From Acidimicrobiaceae bacterium (GTDB taxonomy: Bacteria; Actinomycetota; Acidimicrobiia; Acidimicrobiales; Bog-793), in the NCBI GenBank assembly GCA_003170375.1, contig PMZN01000043.1, positions 3,245 to 10,989 on the forward strand: DNA of 7,745 nt. The letters are read 5' to 3'. The position numbers were made by a program, and so were the translations under genes. This document shows, piece after piece, positions 6,805 to 7,745 of the stretch. Every line of letters begins with the position of its first letter. Within the stretch, counting starts at the first letter, position 1. The notes under the pieces are model-generated. The model was not told where the DNA came from. It saw only the letters and a list, made by a program, of their open reading frames with translations, and did not search any database.

Positions 6805-6814
6805 AGAGAGGTGG
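6805..6814 (+). promoter_or_regulatory. Ribosome binding site of etfB
   Basis: AGAGAGGTGG lies 6 bases before GTG 6821, in the 22-base gap after the radical SAM stop (TGA 6796-6798). This is the longest intergenic gap in the window and contains no hairpin or promoter-like sequence that I can see, so etfB is probably co-transcribed but independently initiated by ribosomes. Confidence 0.65.
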
Positions 6815-6820
6815 CCTGAA

Positions 6821-7612
6821 GTGCGAATCGTAGTGCCCATGAGGGCTGTGCCCGACCTCGTCGAGGAGATCGAGCTGACCGCGGACGAGACTGGAATCGA
6901 CCGCGAGTACTTGACGTTCGTGCTCAGCGAGTGGGACGCCCAGGCGCTGGAAGAGGCACTGCTCCTCAAGGACGCCAGCGGGGCTGAGGTCGTGGCCGTG
7001 GGTCTGGCCGACGACCCCGAGATCGACCAGGCCCTTTACACGGCGCTGGCGAAGGGCGCGGATGCGGCGGTGAAGGTCGCCGGCGCGGGTGCTGCGGGGT
7101 CGTGCGGACCTGGCGGGATCCGCACCGCTGACCGTGCCGCGCTGATGGCCGCGTATCTCGCCGCACATCCCGCCGACCTCGTCATGACCGGCGTGCAGGC
7201 AGCCGACGACCTGGACGGCCAGCTGGCGCCCACCCTCGCTGCTCTGCTCGACCTGCCGCACGTTTCGGTTGTCGTCAGCGTCGAGGCGGCCGGCGACACG
7301 GTCACGGTCCGCCAGGAGTTCGCCGCCGGCCGGTCGCACGAGCTGCAGGTGCAACTGCCTGCCGTGATCGGCGTCCAGTCCGCGCGGCAAGCACCGCGCT
7401 ACGCCCCGATCACCCGGATCAGACAGGCGCAGCAGGCCGGCGGGCTGAGCGAGGTCACGGTATCGCCAGCAGCGGCCAGAAGCGGCCTGGTCGTGCGCAG
7501 GATGCACCGTCCGGAGGAGAGCGGGCACGCCGAGATGCTGACGGGCGGCGCCGGCGAGGTAGCGGACCAGATCGTGGGCCTGCTCCGCGCGCGGGGCTTG
7601 GTGAAAGGGTGA
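6821..7612 (+). CDS. etfB: Electron transfer flavoprotein beta subunit
   Basis: The 263-residue protein has the ETF beta layout. The N-terminal strand MRIVVPMRAVPDL is followed by LSEWDAQALEEALLLKD (35-51), the counterpart of the usual N-D-A-LEEAL segment. The nucleotide-binding region is LVMTGVQAADDLDGQLAPTLA (120-140), then LDLPHVSVV (143-151). A strand VTVRQEFAAGRSHELQVQLPAV (161-182) matches the conserved ETF beta core, and RYAPITRIRQAQQ (193-205) matches the C-terminal family element. ETFs hold FAD and pass electrons between a flavoprotein or iron-sulfur dehydrogenase and a quinone reductase. Between lipoyl-assembly genes and etfA, and near an HdrCB protein, it most likely accepts electrons from the sHdr core instead of from acyl-CoA dehydrogenases. 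A small glycine/alanine-rich insert (86-100, with C95) is unusual. It overlaps etfA by four bases. Whether it belongs to the bifurcating or the conventional class cannot be read from the sequence by eye. Confidence 0.88.
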   Translation: MRIVVPMRAVPDLVEEIELTADETGIDREYLTFVLSEWDAQALEEALLLKDASGAEVVAVGLADDPEIDQALYTALAKGADAAVKVAGAGAAGSCGPGGIRTADRAALMAAYLAAHPADLVMTGVQAADDLDGQLAPTLAALLDLPHVSVVVSVEAAGDTVTVRQEFAAGRSHELQVQLPAVIGVQSARQAPRYAPITRIRQAQQAGGLSEVTVSPAAARSGLVVRRMHRPEESGHAEMLTGGAGEVADQIVGLLRARGLVKG

Positions 7613-7745
7613 GTGACGACGTGGGCGGCAATGTGATGGTGCTCGCCGAGCACACCGGCAGGCATGTCTCCGAGGGGACCTACGAACTGATCGGCAAGGC
7701 GCGCGAGCTGGCATCGATGCTGGGTTGTAAGACCGAGGTAGCCCT
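7609..7745 (+). CDS. etfA: Electron transfer flavoprotein alpha subunit, N-terminal part (truncated by window end)
   Basis: The frame from GTG 7609 stays open to the window edge for 45 codons. The encoded sequence MVLAEHTGRHVSEGTYELIGKARELA is the standard ETF alpha beginning: a strand ending in AEH, a short loop, then the EL-x-KA-x-ELA helix. The subunit pairs with EtfB and carries the FAD-binding C-terminal domain, which is outside the window. GTG 7609 overlaps the etfB stop by four bases (GTGA). GTG 7621, with AAGGGTGAG 8 bases upstream, is an equally good start and would remove four non-conserved residues. The family call is confident because the motif is characteristic and etfB lies directly upstream; only the start is uncertain. 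Confidence 0.85.
   Translation, partial: MSDDVGGNVMVLAEHTGRHVSEGTYELIGKARELASMLGCKTEVA

Noticed and set aside
6799..6820. Possible terminator or internal promoter before etfB
   Set aside because: The gap is only 22 bases, with no stem-loop or -10/-35 pattern; it is explained by the ribosome binding site.
5680..6969. 429-codon open frame on the minus strand
   Set aside because: It lies antisense to the second radical SAM gene, has no recognisable motif and an Arg/Pro/Gly/Val-rich composition typical of GC-rich shadow frames. The same applies to the minus-strand frames at 1135-2055, 6791-7714, 5021-5809 and 4002-4700.

Overview
High-GC DNA (roughly two thirds G+C) with GTG and ATG starts, third-position G/C preference and genes packed end to end on the + strand. 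This fits a high-GC bacterium, most likely an actinomycete (Actinomycetota), although the sequence alone does not settle the taxon. The window is the interior of one long operon: eight complete genes, a 15-codon tail of an upstream gene and the first 45 codons of a downstream gene. No gap exceeds 22 bases and most junctions overlap (GTGA, ATGA, TGATG). I see no RNA gene, mobile element, CRISPR array, internal promoter or terminator.

Layout: tail of an upstream gene (1-45, by position probably sHdrA); a cysteine-free 249-aa protein of unknown function (60-809, candidate sHdrH); a fused HdrC/HdrB-type iron-sulfur protein (814-2121, candidate sHdrB3); a first lipoate ligase family protein (2114-3142); a GcvH-like lipoate-binding protein (3142-3606, LbpA type); a radical SAM protein (3603-4592, LipS1 type); a second, more canonical lipoate ligase with a fused accessory domain (4589-5701, sLpl(AB) type); a second radical SAM protein (5713-6798, LipS2 type); ETF beta (6821-7612); and the start of ETF alpha (7609 onward).

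The best reading is a sulfur-oxidizing heterodisulfide reductase-like (sHdr) locus of the variant in which EtfAB and an HdrCB fusion (sHdrB3) take the place of sHdrC2/B2, often called type II. LbpA is the dedicated lipoylated carrier that holds the sulfur substrate on its dithiolane arm. The ligase plus the LipS1/LipS2 pair build that lipoyl group on LbpA (octanoyl or lipoyl attachment, then two sulfur insertions) without LipB/LipA. The sHdr complex then oxidizes the bound sulfur and EtfAB carries the electrons away. Family membership of the ligases, H-like protein, radical SAM proteins, CCG protein and ETF is seen directly from motifs. The sHdr assignment is inferred from their co-occurrence and order.

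The most unusual points are the loss of cysteine ligands in the CCG part of the HdrB-type protein, two very different lipoate ligase paralogues in one operon (one with Cys where the family normally has His), and the conserved-looking but uncharacterized cysteine-free protein.
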